Of a stretch of 64,000 nt of DNA, positions 7,683-15,745 are shown piece by piece (within the stretch, counting starts at the first letter, position 1; every line of letters starts with the position of its first letter). The DNA is taken from assembly GCF_900177325.1 (NCBI RefSeq), contig NZ_FXBL01000004.1:3906001-3970000 (forward strand), written 5' to 3'. The DNA comes from Mesorhizobium australicum. Its GTDB lineage: Bacteria > Pseudomonadota > Alphaproteobacteria > Rhizobiales > Rhizobiaceae. A model generated the notes under the pieces. That model made no database searches. It saw only the letters and a list, made by a program, of their open reading frames with translations, and was not told where the DNA came from. The position numbers and the translations under genes were made by a program.

Positions 7683-8266
7683 GTGCGCTACGGTTCGGGA
7701 ACAGACCCCTACTGCTATCCCGGCACGACCGTCCTCAAGAACAGAGCTGGAATTCGCGACCGGGATGCCTTGTCCGAGTTCGAGACCACGATGGATCGCG
7801 ACCGCATGGAGAGCGGACCTCCCCCGGCAAGCTCGACAAGGCCCACTACTACGCCCTCCACCGCCATTTCTTCCAGGACGTCTACGATTGGGCCGGCAAG
7901 CCGCGCACGATCCGCATCGGCAAAGGCGGCAACTGGTTCTGCTATCCCGCCTTCATCGAGGGCGAGCTGAACCGGCTGTTCGGCGACCTGCGGAAAAAGA
8001 AGCACCTCGTCGGCCTGCCGCTCGACGGCTTCGCCCGCGAGGCCGCCCATTTCATCGCCGAGGTCAACGCCATCCATCCCTTTCGGGAAGGCAACGGCCG
8101 CACCCAGCTTGCCTTCCTGCGCCTGCTTTGCCTCAATGCCGGCTGGCGCTTCGACGCGTCCGTCCTGGAGCGCGAGCGGGTGATATCCGCGATGATCGCA
8201 AGCTTCGACGGCATGCCCGAGGCGCTGACCGAACTCGTCCGCGACATCGCGTCGCCAAAACCATAA
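7683..8266 (+). pseudogene. Fic/DOC family AMPylase toxin, frameshifted
   Basis: The start is GTG, one base after the antitoxin. The first frame encodes a typical Fic N terminus, GTDPYCYPGTTVLKNRAGIRD, to about 7820. The family sequence then continues in another frame: GKLDKAHYYALHRHFFQ, DVYDWAGKPRTIRIGKGG, the flap NWFCYPAFIEGEL, and the catalytic motif HPFREGNGRTQ, ending at TAA 8264-8266. The switch happens at the run of five C at 7821-7825; one extra C would restore a single frame of about 194 codons. The enzyme would transfer AMP to a target protein if intact. A sequencing error in the homopolymer and genuine inactivation are both possible. Confidence 0.8.
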
Positions 8267-8280
8267 GCCCGGGAGGCACC

Positions 8281-9297
8281 ATGTTCGAGACCACAATCGC
8301 CGGCAGCCTGCCGAAGCCGTCCTGGCTCGCCGAACCCGAGAAGCTGTGGGCGCCGTGGAAGCTCGAAGGTGCGGAGCTCGACCAGGGCAAGCGCGACGCC
8401 GCGCTCATCTGGCTGAAGGAGCAGGAGGATGCCGGCATCGACATCGTCACCGAGGGCGAACAGTTCCGTGTCCACTTCGTCCACGGCTTTGTCGAGCATG
8501 TCGCCGGCATAGACTGGCAGAAAAAGACCAAGATGGGCATCCGCAACAACCGCTACGTCGTCGACGTGCCGACCGTCACTGGCCCGCTGACGCGCAAGCG
8601 CCCGGTCCACAAGGCCGAAGCCGAGTTCGCCCGCGCGCATACGAAGCACAAGCTGAAGTTCACCTTGCCCGGTCCGATGACCATCTGCGACACGGTGGCG
8701 GACGACCACTACGGCCGCCGCGCCGACATGGCGATGGCCTTTGCCGATCTGCTCAACGCTGAAGCGAAGGAACTGGAGGCGGCGGGCTGCGACGTGATCC
8801 AGTTCGACGAGCCGGCCTTCAACGCCTTTACGGAGGAGGCCGTCGAATGGGGCATCGCAGCCTTGGAGCGGGCCGCGGCGGGGCTCAAATGCAAGACCGC
8901 CGTCCACATCTGCTACGGCTACGGCATCAAGGCCAACATCGACTGGAAGGCGACGCTGGGCGGAGAGTGGCGACAGTACGAGGCCTTCTTCCCCTCGCTC
9001 AACGCCAGCCGCATCGACCAGGTCTCGCTCGAATGCGCCAATTCCCGCGTCCCGCCGGACCTGATGACGCTGTTGAAGGACAAGACCATCCTCGTCGGCG
9101 TCATCGACGTGGCCACGAACGAGGTCGAGACGCCGGAACAGGTCGCCGCGACCATCGCGACCGCGCTGAAATTCGTCGACGCCGAACGCCTGCAGCCCTG
9201 CACCAACTGCGGCCTGGCCCCCCTGCCCCGCAACGTCGCCGCCGAAAAACTCCAGGCGCTCGGCGCCGGCGCGGAACTGGCGCGGAAGCGGCTTTAG
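8281..9297 (+). CDS. Core (MetE-type) methionine synthase, single domain
   Basis: This 338-residue protein corresponds to the catalytic C-terminal half of cobalamin-independent MetE (COG0620); the N-terminal MetE barrel is absent. All four zinc ligands can be placed: His and Cys in HICYG, Glu in VSLECANS, and Cys in CTNCGL. The start reads MFETTIAGSLPKPSWL, with the N-terminal GSLPKP loop typical of the group. The ATG at 8281 is preceded by GGGAGG. Core-MetE proteins can use methylcobalamin-type or other methyl donors, so the physiological donor is uncertain. It lies between two toxin-antitoxin modules. Confidence 0.85.
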   Translation: MFETTIAGSLPKPSWLAEPEKLWAPWKLEGAELDQGKRDAALIWLKEQEDAGIDIVTEGEQFRVHFVHGFVEHVAGIDWQKKTKMGIRNNRYVVDVPTVTGPLTRKRPVHKAEAEFARAHTKHKLKFTLPGPMTICDTVADDHYGRRADMAMAFADLLNAEAKELEAAGCDVIQFDEPAFNAFTEEAVEWGIAALERAAAGLKCKTAVHICYGYGIKANIDWKATLGGEWRQYEAFFPSLNASRIDQVSLECANSRVPPDLMTLLKDKTILVGVIDVATNEVETPEQVAATIATALKFVDAERLQPCTNCGLAPLPRNVAAEKLQALGAGAELARKRL

Positions 9298-9780
9298 CTA
9301 CCCACCAAACAGCCTTCGGTCCCAATAGACTGGCTGGTGGAGACTGACAGATATCGTCGGAAACTCGGGATGTGCCGGATTGATCAGGACGTTTCGGTCG
9401 AGGCGCGCCACGACCGACGGCACCAGCAGGATCAGGCTGCGGCGCTCCGCGCACCAGTCCGCGCCAAAGGTTCGGCTGACCGTAGCCGGCATCGCATCCC
9501 ATCCCGGCAGCGACGGCTCGGAGAAGACCTCGTAGGTCGAACCTCTCGGTATGGTGATTTCGACATGGTGCTGGTTGGGCGGAAGACGTCCGCTGCCGTG
9601 CACGAGCTTTTCGAGCAGCGCCGTCGAGAAATGCTCGCTGGCATAGATGACCGGGCTGCCGCGCGTGTTCCAGCGGCCGGGCGCGATGGTCGACCCCGTG
9701 GCGTCGAAGATCGGATAGGTTCCGGCCGGATCCCCGATCCGGAACGCGGTCAGCGTCCGGTCGAGGCGCTGTGCCGTCAC
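9298..9780 (-). CDS. RES-domain toxin (NAD+-degrading)
   Basis: This 160-residue protein has the RES fold signatures: an early Arg in TAFRIGDP, GRWNTRGSPVIYAS, and ALLEKLVHGSG carrying the conserved Glu. Characterised RES toxins cleave or phosphorolyse NAD+. The start overlaps the antitoxin stop by 4 nt, giving the usual antitoxin-first, coupled arrangement. It is convergent with the methionine synthase, and the two stop codons abut at 9297/9298. Confidence 0.9.
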   Translation of the reverse strand: MTAQRLDRTLTAFRIGDPAGTYPIFDATGSTIAPGRWNTRGSPVIYASEHFSTALLEKLVHGSGRLPPNQHHVEITIPRGSTYEVFSEPSLPGWDAMPATVSRTFGADWCAERRSLILLVPSVVARLDRNVLINPAHPEFPTISVSLHQPVYWDRRLFGG

Positions 9781-10202
9781 GCGGCGCTGCCGTATTTCAG
9801 GCTCCCGAGGACGTCGAACACGAGCTCGGCACCAATCTCGCTCTGGATCACCAGATCGATCGGCCGCCTGTCATCCAGCATCGCATGCGGCCTGAACAGG
9901 AATTCGCGGGCATCCTCGTCGCCCTGCCAGACATCCAGCGCAAGGCTCCAGACACGTGCGACGCGGGCCAGTCTGGTCCCTTCATCCGACGACAGGCGAT
10001 GCGAGGTCTTGCGCCGGTCGTAGGTCGCCTTTGGAATGAGACGGTATTTGAACTGCGTGTCGTGCGGTGCAAGCAGGCGCGCCACCCGCTCGACCGCATT
10101 CACCGGCAGGCCGTCCTCGATTCGCGAGATCAGCGCGTAAGGCGACGAAGCCGCCTTGTCGCGAAGCCCCAGGATGCCGATGACGTTTTCGACCGCGAGC
10201 AT
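9777..10202 (-). CDS. Xre/MbcA/ParS-type antitoxin
   Basis: This 141-residue partner of the RES toxin has an N-terminal Xre-like helix-turn-helix region (about 1-60) and the C-terminal antitoxin_Xre/MbcA toxin-binding domain (RVARVWSLALDVW, followed by FLFRPHAMLDDRRPIDLVIQ and GAELVFDVLGSL). I chose the ATG at 10202 rather than 10238 because the best promoter (TTGATG-17-TATATT, 10254 to 10226) would start transcription near 10219, downstream of the longer start. Inverted TGAGG boxes in the promoter suggest autorepression. Confidence 0.9.
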   Translation of the reverse strand: MLAVENVIGILGLRDKAASSPYALISRIEDGLPVNAVERVARLLAPHDTQFKYRLIPKATYDRRKTSHRLSSDEGTRLARVARVWSLALDVWQGDEDAREFLFRPHAMLDDRRPIDLVIQSEIGAELVFDVLGSLKYGSAA

Positions 10203-10208
10203 GGCAAT

Positions 10209-10246
10209 AACCTCAGTGAAGGCAAAATATAGCCTCAAATGAGGTT
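10209..10246. promoter_or_regulatory. Candidate antitoxin operator
   Basis: There are three copies of CCTCA/TGAGG. A perfect inverted pair CCTCA-AA-TGAGG (10233-10244) lies inside the promoter spacer, and a further AACCTCA (10209-10215) forms a longer inverted repeat with TGAGGTT (10240-10246). The position over the -10/-35 spacer fits negative autoregulation by the antitoxin. No binding data are available. Confidence 0.55.
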
Positions 10247-10254
10247 GCCATCAA
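10226..10254 (-). promoter_or_regulatory. Promoter of the RES/Xre module
   Basis: On the minus strand there is a -35 TTGATG (10254-10249), a 17-nt spacer, and a -10 TATATT (10231-10226). Both elements are close to the housekeeping consensus and end 23 nt before the antitoxin ATG at 10202. Confidence 0.75.
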
Positions 10255-10257
10255 GGG

Positions 10258-10761
10258 TCAGTCGGCGAGCATCCCTTCCCTCAGCGCGATCGACACCGCG
10301 TCGGTGCGGTTGCGGGCCTTGAGCTTGGCGCAGACCGAGGCGACGTGGAACTTGGCCGTGTGCACCGAGATGTCGAGCCTGCGCGCGATCACCTTGTTCG
10401 AGGCGCCTTCGGCCAGGAGTTCCAGCACCTCGCGCTCGCGCTGGCTGATCGGTGCCTGCGGCTCGAAGGCCGGCGGCGTGTCGGCGCGCCGCTCTGATCC
10501 GTCGGCCTTCCTGATCGTGTAGCCGGCCGCCGCCAGCCGCGTTGCAGCTGCCACGAGATCGGCCGAGGCGTCGTTGGCGAGCACGGCGCGGGCGCTGGAG
10601 CCGGCGTCACGCGCGGGGTCCTCGCTGAGCATCACCAGCGCCAGGCCGGTCTGCGAGCGGCGCACGATCCGGCCGGGCGCCGGTGCGCGGAAATAACGGG
10701 AGCCGTCGACCGCGGTGACGGTGTCTTCGGCGAGATCTGGAGGCGCGTAGTCGAGAAGCAT
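10258..10761 (-). CDS. LuxR/NarL-type regulator with truncated receiver
   Basis: This 167-residue protein ends in a clear LuxR-type helix-turn-helix (about 105-160): ISQREREVLELLAEGASNKV, followed by VHTAKFHVASVCAKL. The N-terminal part contains only the second half of a receiver fold (LVMLSEDPAR, AVLANDASADLVAAATRLAAAGY). No acidic triad or phosphoacceptor Asp is recognisable in the expected place. It is probably a phosphorylation-independent regulator or a decayed one. It stands alone, 187 nt from the next gene. Confidence 0.8.
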   Translation of the reverse strand: MLLDYAPPDLAEDTVTAVDGSRYFRAPAPGRIVRRSQTGLALVMLSEDPARDAGSSARAVLANDASADLVAAATRLAAAGYTIRKADGSERRADTPPAFEPQAPISQREREVLELLAEGASNKVIARRLDISVHTAKFHVASVCAKLKARNRTDAVSIALREGMLAD

Positions 10762-10948
10762 GGGATGTCCTTCTTCGCGGAGGGCGACCGCAGCAGCGGA
10801 CGCGAGAGGATCGTAGGCTCCAATGTAGGTCGGATAGCCGGTTATGTAAGGGTGAGGAAGAGGCGGCGCGACGGGCGGAGGAGCGAAGCACCAGTCTTGC
10901 GCAGCCGGAACGGATGCGAAACTGCCCGATCGGGCAGGTCGCCCGGGC

Positions 10949-11821
10949 CTAGAGCATCGCCCGCACGGTGTGCTCCAGCAGCTCCGTCCCGCCCGGCCGC
11001 CAGCCGAGCGAACGCAGCAGGGCGCAGTCCATCGCGTTGACCGGCTCGCCGGAGCGCGGCGGCAGCGGATGCGGCGAGCCGGTCGCGGCCTGCACGATCG
11101 CCAGGAGGTCGTGCCGGTCGAGCACTATGTCCGAGACGTTCAGCACCGGCGGCGGCTCCGGTGCGTCGAGTGCGGCGAGCACCGCGGCCGCCGCATCGTC
11201 GCCATGCACTTCCGTTGCGCGCCGCGGCGCGACCGGCCGGCCGGCGAGATAGTCGTCGAAGAGATCGGACCATTTGTGCGGCCGCCTCGGCGCCGGCGGG
11301 CCGTACACGCCGGTGACGCGCAGGCTGATGCCGCGAAAGCCGTCGTCCGACATCGCCGTGAGCGCACGTTCCGCCGCGAGCTTCACCTCGCCGTAAAGCG
11401 TGTCCGGATGCGGCTCCATGTGCTCGGCGAGGTCCGCGCCCGGCAGTTGCACGCCGTATACCGCGCGGCTCGACAGGAACACCGTTCGCCCCGCGCCCGC
11501 CCGTTTCGCCGCCTCGAACAGCGCCACGGAGCCATCGAGATTGCGGCGGCGGAAGGTCTTCGGGTCGTCGCCCTCCCCACCCCGGTAGCGGCCCGGCACA
11601 TGGTCGAAGGCCGCATGGACGAGATGCGTCACGCCGTCGAAGGCGGACGACAGGTCGCGGTCCGGATCGAGGCTGCCCTGCACGAACCCGACCGGGCCGG
11701 AGAAAAGGCCGCCGGGCGGCGCCGTCCGCCCCATCACGCGCACCGCCCGCCCCTGCCGCAGCAGCGCCTCGACGACAAACCGCCCGACGAAGCCCGTACC
11801 GCCGGTGACGAGGACTGTCAT
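10949..11821 (-). CDS. sqdC: NAD(P)-dependent epimerase/dehydratase-like protein, SqdC position
   Basis: This 290-residue extended-SDR protein has the Rossmann motif TGGTGFVGRF at the N terminus and a central FLSSRAVYG. The ATG at 11821 overlaps the glycosyltransferase stop by 4 nt. It is third in a sqdB-sqdD-sqdC order, as described for rhizobial sulfolipid operons, where SqdC is a reductase-like protein needed for normal sulfoquinovosyldiacylglycerol formation. The symbol rests on operon position plus fold, not on a diagnostic motif. Confidence 0.7.
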   Translation of the reverse strand: MTVLVTGGTGFVGRFVVEALLRQGRAVRVMGRTAPPGGLFSGPVGFVQGSLDPDRDLSSAFDGVTHLVHAAFDHVPGRYRGGEGDDPKTFRRRNLDGSVALFEAAKRAGAGRTVFLSSRAVYGVQLPGADLAEHMEPHPDTLYGEVKLAAERALTAMSDDGFRGISLRVTGVYGPPAPRRPHKWSDLFDDYLAGRPVAPRRATEVHGDDAAAAVLAALDAPEPPPVLNVSDIVLDRHDLLAIVQAATGSPHPLPPRSGEPVNAMDCALLRSLGWRPGGTELLEHTVRAML

Positions 11822-12636
11822 GCGGGTCGGGATACGGTCGGACCCGGCAGGCTGGCCAGGTCCGGCACCTCCCGCCCCTCGAAATAGGTCCGCCACAGCT
11901 CGATCAGCGGCTTGAGCTTTTCCGCCTTGTCGTGGTCTTCCCACGGCTTCTCGTACTGGTAGTGCACCACCCGCACCGAGTTCCAGTCCCACAGCGCCGG
12001 CAGGTTGAACCACACATATTGCAGCATGTTGAACGTCACCGGCAGGCCGTGCCAGTCGGGGAAGAAGGTTTCCAGAAACGTCTGGTCGGTGCGCCGCCAG
12101 AACGCCTCCGGCGCGTCGAGCCGTCCAAGCATGGCCTCGAACGTCGCCCGCGACGGCCTGGCCACGAACACGCCCGAATTCAGCCGGTGGAAATCGGCAA
12201 GGCTCTCATAGACGTTCGGCGCGGCCGAGAATTCGGGATAACCGAACAGCTTGTCGATCGACCGCACGACCAGCGTGTCGGCATCGAGGAAGACGATCCG
12301 CTCGTACTCCTCCATCTGCCACAGCCTCAGCTTGGCAAAATTGTCGAGCGGCGTGTGGAAGGCGGGCTTCGTTCCCTTGGTGAAGGGTGCCGCCCCATGC
12401 AGCTTCGCCCGCTGATGCCGCTCGTTGAACGCATCGGAGGTCGCCAGCAGCTCGACCGGCACCAGCCGCGCGCCGAGCTCCGCCACCGGCACCAGCGCCT
12501 CGGCCGCCACACCGCCCGTATGCAGCACGAGAATGTCGGCCTCGGTGCCCGTGAGCCTCAGCGAGCGCACGAGCGCGGTCGCGCCCATCGCATAGTCGGC
12601 ATTGGTCACGAGGGTGGCATAGGCGTAGCGGGTCAT
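11818..12636 (-). CDS. sqdD: GT8-family glycosyltransferase, SqdD
   Basis: This 272-residue glycogenin-like (GT8) transferase has the N-terminal YAYATLVTNADYAMGATAL, the metal/nucleotide-binding DAD in RIVFLDADTLVV (about residue 117), and FHRLNSGVFVARPS. In alphaproteobacterial sulfolipid operons the gene after sqdB is this GT8 protein, thought to transfer sulfoquinovose from UDP-sulfoquinovose to diacylglycerol. Coupling to sqdC by ATGA overlap and the sqdB upstream support that role. Confidence 0.85.
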   Translation of the reverse strand: MTRYAYATLVTNADYAMGATALVRSLRLTGTEADILVLHTGGVAAEALVPVAELGARLVPVELLATSDAFNERHQRAKLHGAAPFTKGTKPAFHTPLDNFAKLRLWQMEEYERIVFLDADTLVVRSIDKLFGYPEFSAAPNVYESLADFHRLNSGVFVARPSRATFEAMLGRLDAPEAFWRRTDQTFLETFFPDWHGLPVTFNMLQYVWFNLPALWDWNSVRVVHYQYEKPWEDHDKAEKLKPLIELWRTYFEGREVPDLASLPGPTVSRPA

Positions 12637-12639
12637 CGA

Positions 12640-12786
12640 CCCCCCTCTGGCCTGCCGGCCATCTCCCCCTCAAGGGGGGAGATCGGCAGTTGAGGTGATT
12701 TCGCCCATTTCCTGCATATGCGATTGGACGCGGAAGCAGAAGCTGCCGATCTCCGAGGGGGAGATGGCCGGTAGGCCAGAGGGGGG
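12640..12786. repeat. Palindromic interspersed element inside the sqd operon
   Basis: Two near-identical arms in inverted orientation lie at 12640-12689 and 12743-12786, separated by about 53 bp, and fill most of the sqdB-sqdD gap. Each arm carries CCCCCCTCTGGCCT followed by CGGCCATCTCCCCCTC and GATCGGCAG. The left arm has an extra AAGGGGGG that makes a local hairpin. Arms of this composition are typical of dispersed palindromic repeats in Rhizobiales intergenic DNA. On RNA it would form one long stem between the two coding regions. Confidence 0.8.
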
Positions 12787-12807
12787 TATGAAGCGCTCAA
12801 GCGCTCC

Positions 12808-14028
12808 TCACCCCACGCTCCTCAGCCTCTTCCCTTCCGGATCCCGCTCCAGCGTCGGCGCGATGTCCTTCGTCCAGGCCGACACCGCCGGAATCCGTGA
12901 CCGGTCGACCCGGTAGGCGAACTTCTTCGCCACGTCGACCACTTCGCTCAGCAGCCCCTCTTCCAGGGTGATCGGATCGAGCCCCAGCGCCAGGAACTGC
13001 TCGTTCTTCACCACCAGGTCGTTCTCCGCCGCCTCCTTGCGCGGATTGGGCAGATAGGCGACGCGGCCGCCGCCGATCCGCGCCACCATCTCGGCGAGGT
13101 CGCGCACCCGGTGCGTCTCGGTCATCTGGTTGAAGATCTTCACCCGCTCGCCGCGCTTCGGCGCGTTGTTCAGCGCCAGCTCGATGCAGCGGACGGAGTC
13201 CTGAATATGGATGAACGCCCGCGTCTGCCCGCCCGTGCCGTGCACGGTCAGCGGATAGCCGATCGCCGCCTGGATCAGGAACCGGTTCAGCACCGTGCCG
13301 TAGTCGCCGTCATAGTCGAACCGGTTGACGAGCTGCGCGTGCCTGCGCGTCTGGTCGGTATGCGTGCCCCAGACGATGCCCTGGTGCAGGTCGGTGATCC
13401 GCACCCCGTCGTTCTTGGCGTAGAACTGGAACAGGAGCTGATCCAGGCACTTGGTCATGTGGTAGATCGAGCCCGGATTGGCCGGGTAGAGGATGTCCTG
13501 CTTCACCGTCTCGCCGGCCATCGTGTCGATGCCGACCGGCAGGTAGCCTTCCGGAATCGCCGCGCCCACCGTCGAATAGCCGTAGACGCCCATGGTGCCC
13601 AGATGCACCAGATGCGCGTCGAGCCCGGTCTCCACCAGCGCGTTGAGCAGGTTGTGCGTGGCGTTGACGTTGTTGTTGACCGTGTAGTTCTTGTGCCGGT
13701 CACTCTTCATCGAATAGGGCGCGGCGCGCTGCTCGGCGAAATGGATCACCGCGTCCGGCCGGTTCTCGGCGAGCCACTGCTTCAGGATCTCGTAGTCGCC
13801 CGCGAGGTCGATCAGGTGGAAATGGATGCGCCGGCCCGTTTCCTGGTGCCAGATGCGCGTCCGCTCCTGGATCGAATCCATCGGCGTCAGCGACTGCACG
13901 CCGAGCTCGGTGTCGATCCAGCGCCGGGACAGATTGTCGAGGATGTGGATCTCGTGCCCGGCAGCGGACAAATGAAGCGAGGTGGGCCAGCCGACGAAAC
14001 CGTCGCCGCCGAGGACCGCAATTTTCAT
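12808..14028 (-). CDS. sqdB: UDP-sulfoquinovose synthase
   Basis: This 406-residue SDR-fold enzyme makes UDP-sulfoquinovose from UDP-glucose and sulfite, the head-group donor of the sulfolipid SQDG. Features seen are the N-terminal MKIAVLGGDGFVGWPTSLHL, HFAEQRAAPYSMKS, VHLGTMGVYG with the catalytic Thr, and the Tyr-x-x-x-Lys pair in SIYHMTKCLDQLLF. GQTRAFIHIQDSV is also typical of SQD1/SqdB. The ATG at 14028 was chosen because MKIAVLGG is the true N terminus of the family. It is first gene of the sqd operon. Confidence 0.95.
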   Translation of the reverse strand: MKIAVLGGDGFVGWPTSLHLSAAGHEIHILDNLSRRWIDTELGVQSLTPMDSIQERTRIWHQETGRRIHFHLIDLAGDYEILKQWLAENRPDAVIHFAEQRAAPYSMKSDRHKNYTVNNNVNATHNLLNALVETGLDAHLVHLGTMGVYGYSTVGAAIPEGYLPVGIDTMAGETVKQDILYPANPGSIYHMTKCLDQLLFQFYAKNDGVRITDLHQGIVWGTHTDQTRRHAQLVNRFDYDGDYGTVLNRFLIQAAIGYPLTVHGTGGQTRAFIHIQDSVRCIELALNNAPKRGERVKIFNQMTETHRVRDLAEMVARIGGGRVAYLPNPRKEAAENDLVVKNEQFLALGLDPITLEEGLLSEVVDVAKKFAYRVDRSRIPAVSAWTKDIAPTLERDPEGKRLRSVG

Positions 14029-14110
14029 CGAATCGTCCCTCTCTAGCAATTCATGTCGGTTAGCAGCGGAATGTGACAAAAAGTATGTCACAGTCCGACA
14101 ACGGAAAGGC

Positions 14111-14956
14111 TCAGCCGATCCGCAGCGCCACCACGCCGGCGACGATCAGCAGCGCGGCGACGACGCGCCAGCCGGTGATCGCCTCGCGCAGCACGGCGAC
14201 CGAGATCAGCATGGCGAAGAGGATCGAGGATTCGCGCAGTGCCGCCACCGCCGCGATCGGCGCCTGGGTGAAGGCCCAGGCCGCGACCCAGTACGAGCCG
14301 GCGGCGAGCCCCCCTGCCAGCGCGCCCGTCCGCCACTCCGGCGCCATCACCGTCAGGATGCGCCTGCCGCGCAGCATCAGCGCCAGCGTCAGGCACCACA
14401 GCCCGTCGAGCACGTAGAGCCAGGCGATGTAGCTCGTGGCGGATGCCGCGCTGCGCGCCCCGGCCCCGTCCGACAGCGTGTAGGAGGCGACGAACAGCGA
14501 GGTGACCAGCGCGTAGGTCACCGTGCGGCGGCCGAAGCCGGCCGTGGGGTCTCCGCCCTTGAACGACATCGCCAGCGTGCCGAGCGACAACAGCCCGATG
14601 CCGAGCATCGCCACTGCCCCCGGCAGTTCCGCCAGCAGCAGCGCCGCCCCCAGCGTGGTGATCAGCGGCGCGGTGCCGCGCGCCAGCGGATAGGCCTGCG
14701 CCAGATCGCCGGTCTCGTAGGCTTTCACCAGGAACCAGCGATAGCCGGTGTGAAAAGCCATCGAGGCGAGGATGTAGAGCCAGGTCACGCCCTGCGGCAC
14801 GGGAACGAGGAACAGCACCGGCAGCGCGAACACGCCCATGCCGATGAACATCAGCGTCATCGAGGCGAAGCGATCGAGCCTCACCTTCACCATCGCATTC
14901 CACGACGCATGCGCGGCGGCGGCGGCGAGAACGGCAAGGAAGACGGTGAGGGACAT
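14111..14956 (-). CDS. DMT/EamA-family transporter
   Basis: This 281-residue protein has about ten hydrophobic helices in two EamA-type halves (for example AHASWNAMVKV near the N terminus, LARGTAPLITTLGAALLL, and AAVAALRESSILFAMLIS in the second half). The family moves metabolites or drugs across the inner membrane, often outward; the substrate is unknown. The ATG at 14956 starts MSLTVFLAVLAAAA; the longer open frame to 15079 adds a non-hydrophobic leader and was not used. It is followed 82 nt later by sqdB on the same strand. Confidence 0.9.
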   Translation of the reverse strand: MSLTVFLAVLAAAAAHASWNAMVKVRLDRFASMTLMFIGMGVFALPVLFLVPVPQGVTWLYILASMAFHTGYRWFLVKAYETGDLAQAYPLARGTAPLITTLGAALLLAELPGAVAMLGIGLLSLGTLAMSFKGGDPTAGFGRRTVTYALVTSLFVASYTLSDGAGARSAASATSYIAWLYVLDGLWCLTLALMLRGRRILTVMAPEWRTGALAGGLAAGSYWVAAWAFTQAPIAAVAALRESSILFAMLISVAVLREAITGWRVVAALLIVAGVVALRIG

Positions 14957-15141
14957 GCGTTGATCCGGCCATGCCGCGAACGCGGCGCGCGCGCTGTTTA
15001 GCAGCCGGCTACGCAATTGGGTATGCGCCAGAGGGCGTGGCGATGGGGGCAGCGCGGCCGCGTGTTTCCCTTGCGGCACTGCGGCAGGTGAGCTACGCCT
15101 TGACCCCCGCCTGAAACGAGGACTGCATCTGGGAGAGGCCT

Positions 15142-15738
15142 GTGAAAGCGCTTGTCGTGGTTGGCCATCCGGCTGCCGACAGTTTCAATCACGCGCTGGC
15201 GGAAGCGGTGTGGGCGGCTTGGACATCCGCTGGGTGCGATGTCGTCTTTCATGATCTGTACGCGGAGGGTTTTGATCCGCTTCTGTCCGCGTCGGAAGCC
15301 AGGGGCGGGTCGACCGCAGACGAGACGGTCGCAGCGCATATTGCCGAGCTTCGCGCCTGCGATCTGCTCGCCGTCGTTCATCCCAATTGCTGGGGCGCGC
15401 CACCGGCAATGGTGAAGGGCTGGATCGATCGCGTCTTCGCCCCGGAGGCCGCTTACACATTCGCCAAAGGTGACAGCGGGGAGGCGATCGGCCTGTTGCG
15501 GGCGCGCGCGGCTTTGATCCTGAACACGGGCAACACTGAAGCCGACCGTGAGGAAAATCATTTCGGCGACCCGCTCGATCAGATCTGGCGGCGATGCATT
15601 CTAGACTTTTGCGGCGTCAAGCATGTGAGCCGCGCACTGTTTGGTGTCGTCGCCACAAGTTCCCCCGACGACCGGCGAGCGTGGTTGGAACAGGCTGGAA
15701 AGATGGCGCGGGACATGTGGGAGCAAGCGCGCTCGTAG
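15142..15738 (+). CDS. NAD(P)H dehydrogenase (quinone), flavodoxin-like fold
   Basis: This 198-residue protein of the NQO/KefF (Flavodoxin_2) family starts with GTG and begins VKALVVVGHPAADSFNHALA, the FMN/FAD phosphate-binding loop. It keeps LLAVVHPNCWGAPPAMVKGWIDRVF, the flavin-ring loop, and ALILNTGN. It would reduce quinones or electrophiles in the cytoplasm using NAD(P)H. It is convergent with the endonuclease/exonuclease gene, with 7 nt between stops. Confidence 0.9.
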   Translation: MKALVVVGHPAADSFNHALAEAVWAAWTSAGCDVVFHDLYAEGFDPLLSASEARGGSTADETVAAHIAELRACDLLAVVHPNCWGAPPAMVKGWIDRVFAPEAAYTFAKGDSGEAIGLLRARAALILNTGNTEADREENHFGDPLDQIWRRCILDFCGVKHVSRALFGVVATSSPDDRRAWLEQAGKMARDMWEQARS

Positions 15739-15745
15739 TCGTGGG

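Noticed and set aside
7683..8266. Programmed frameshifting in the Fic gene
   Set aside because: The C-run lacks a recognisable slippery heptamer with a stimulatory stem, and other Fic genes are not made this way; mutation, sequencing error or phase variation are simpler.
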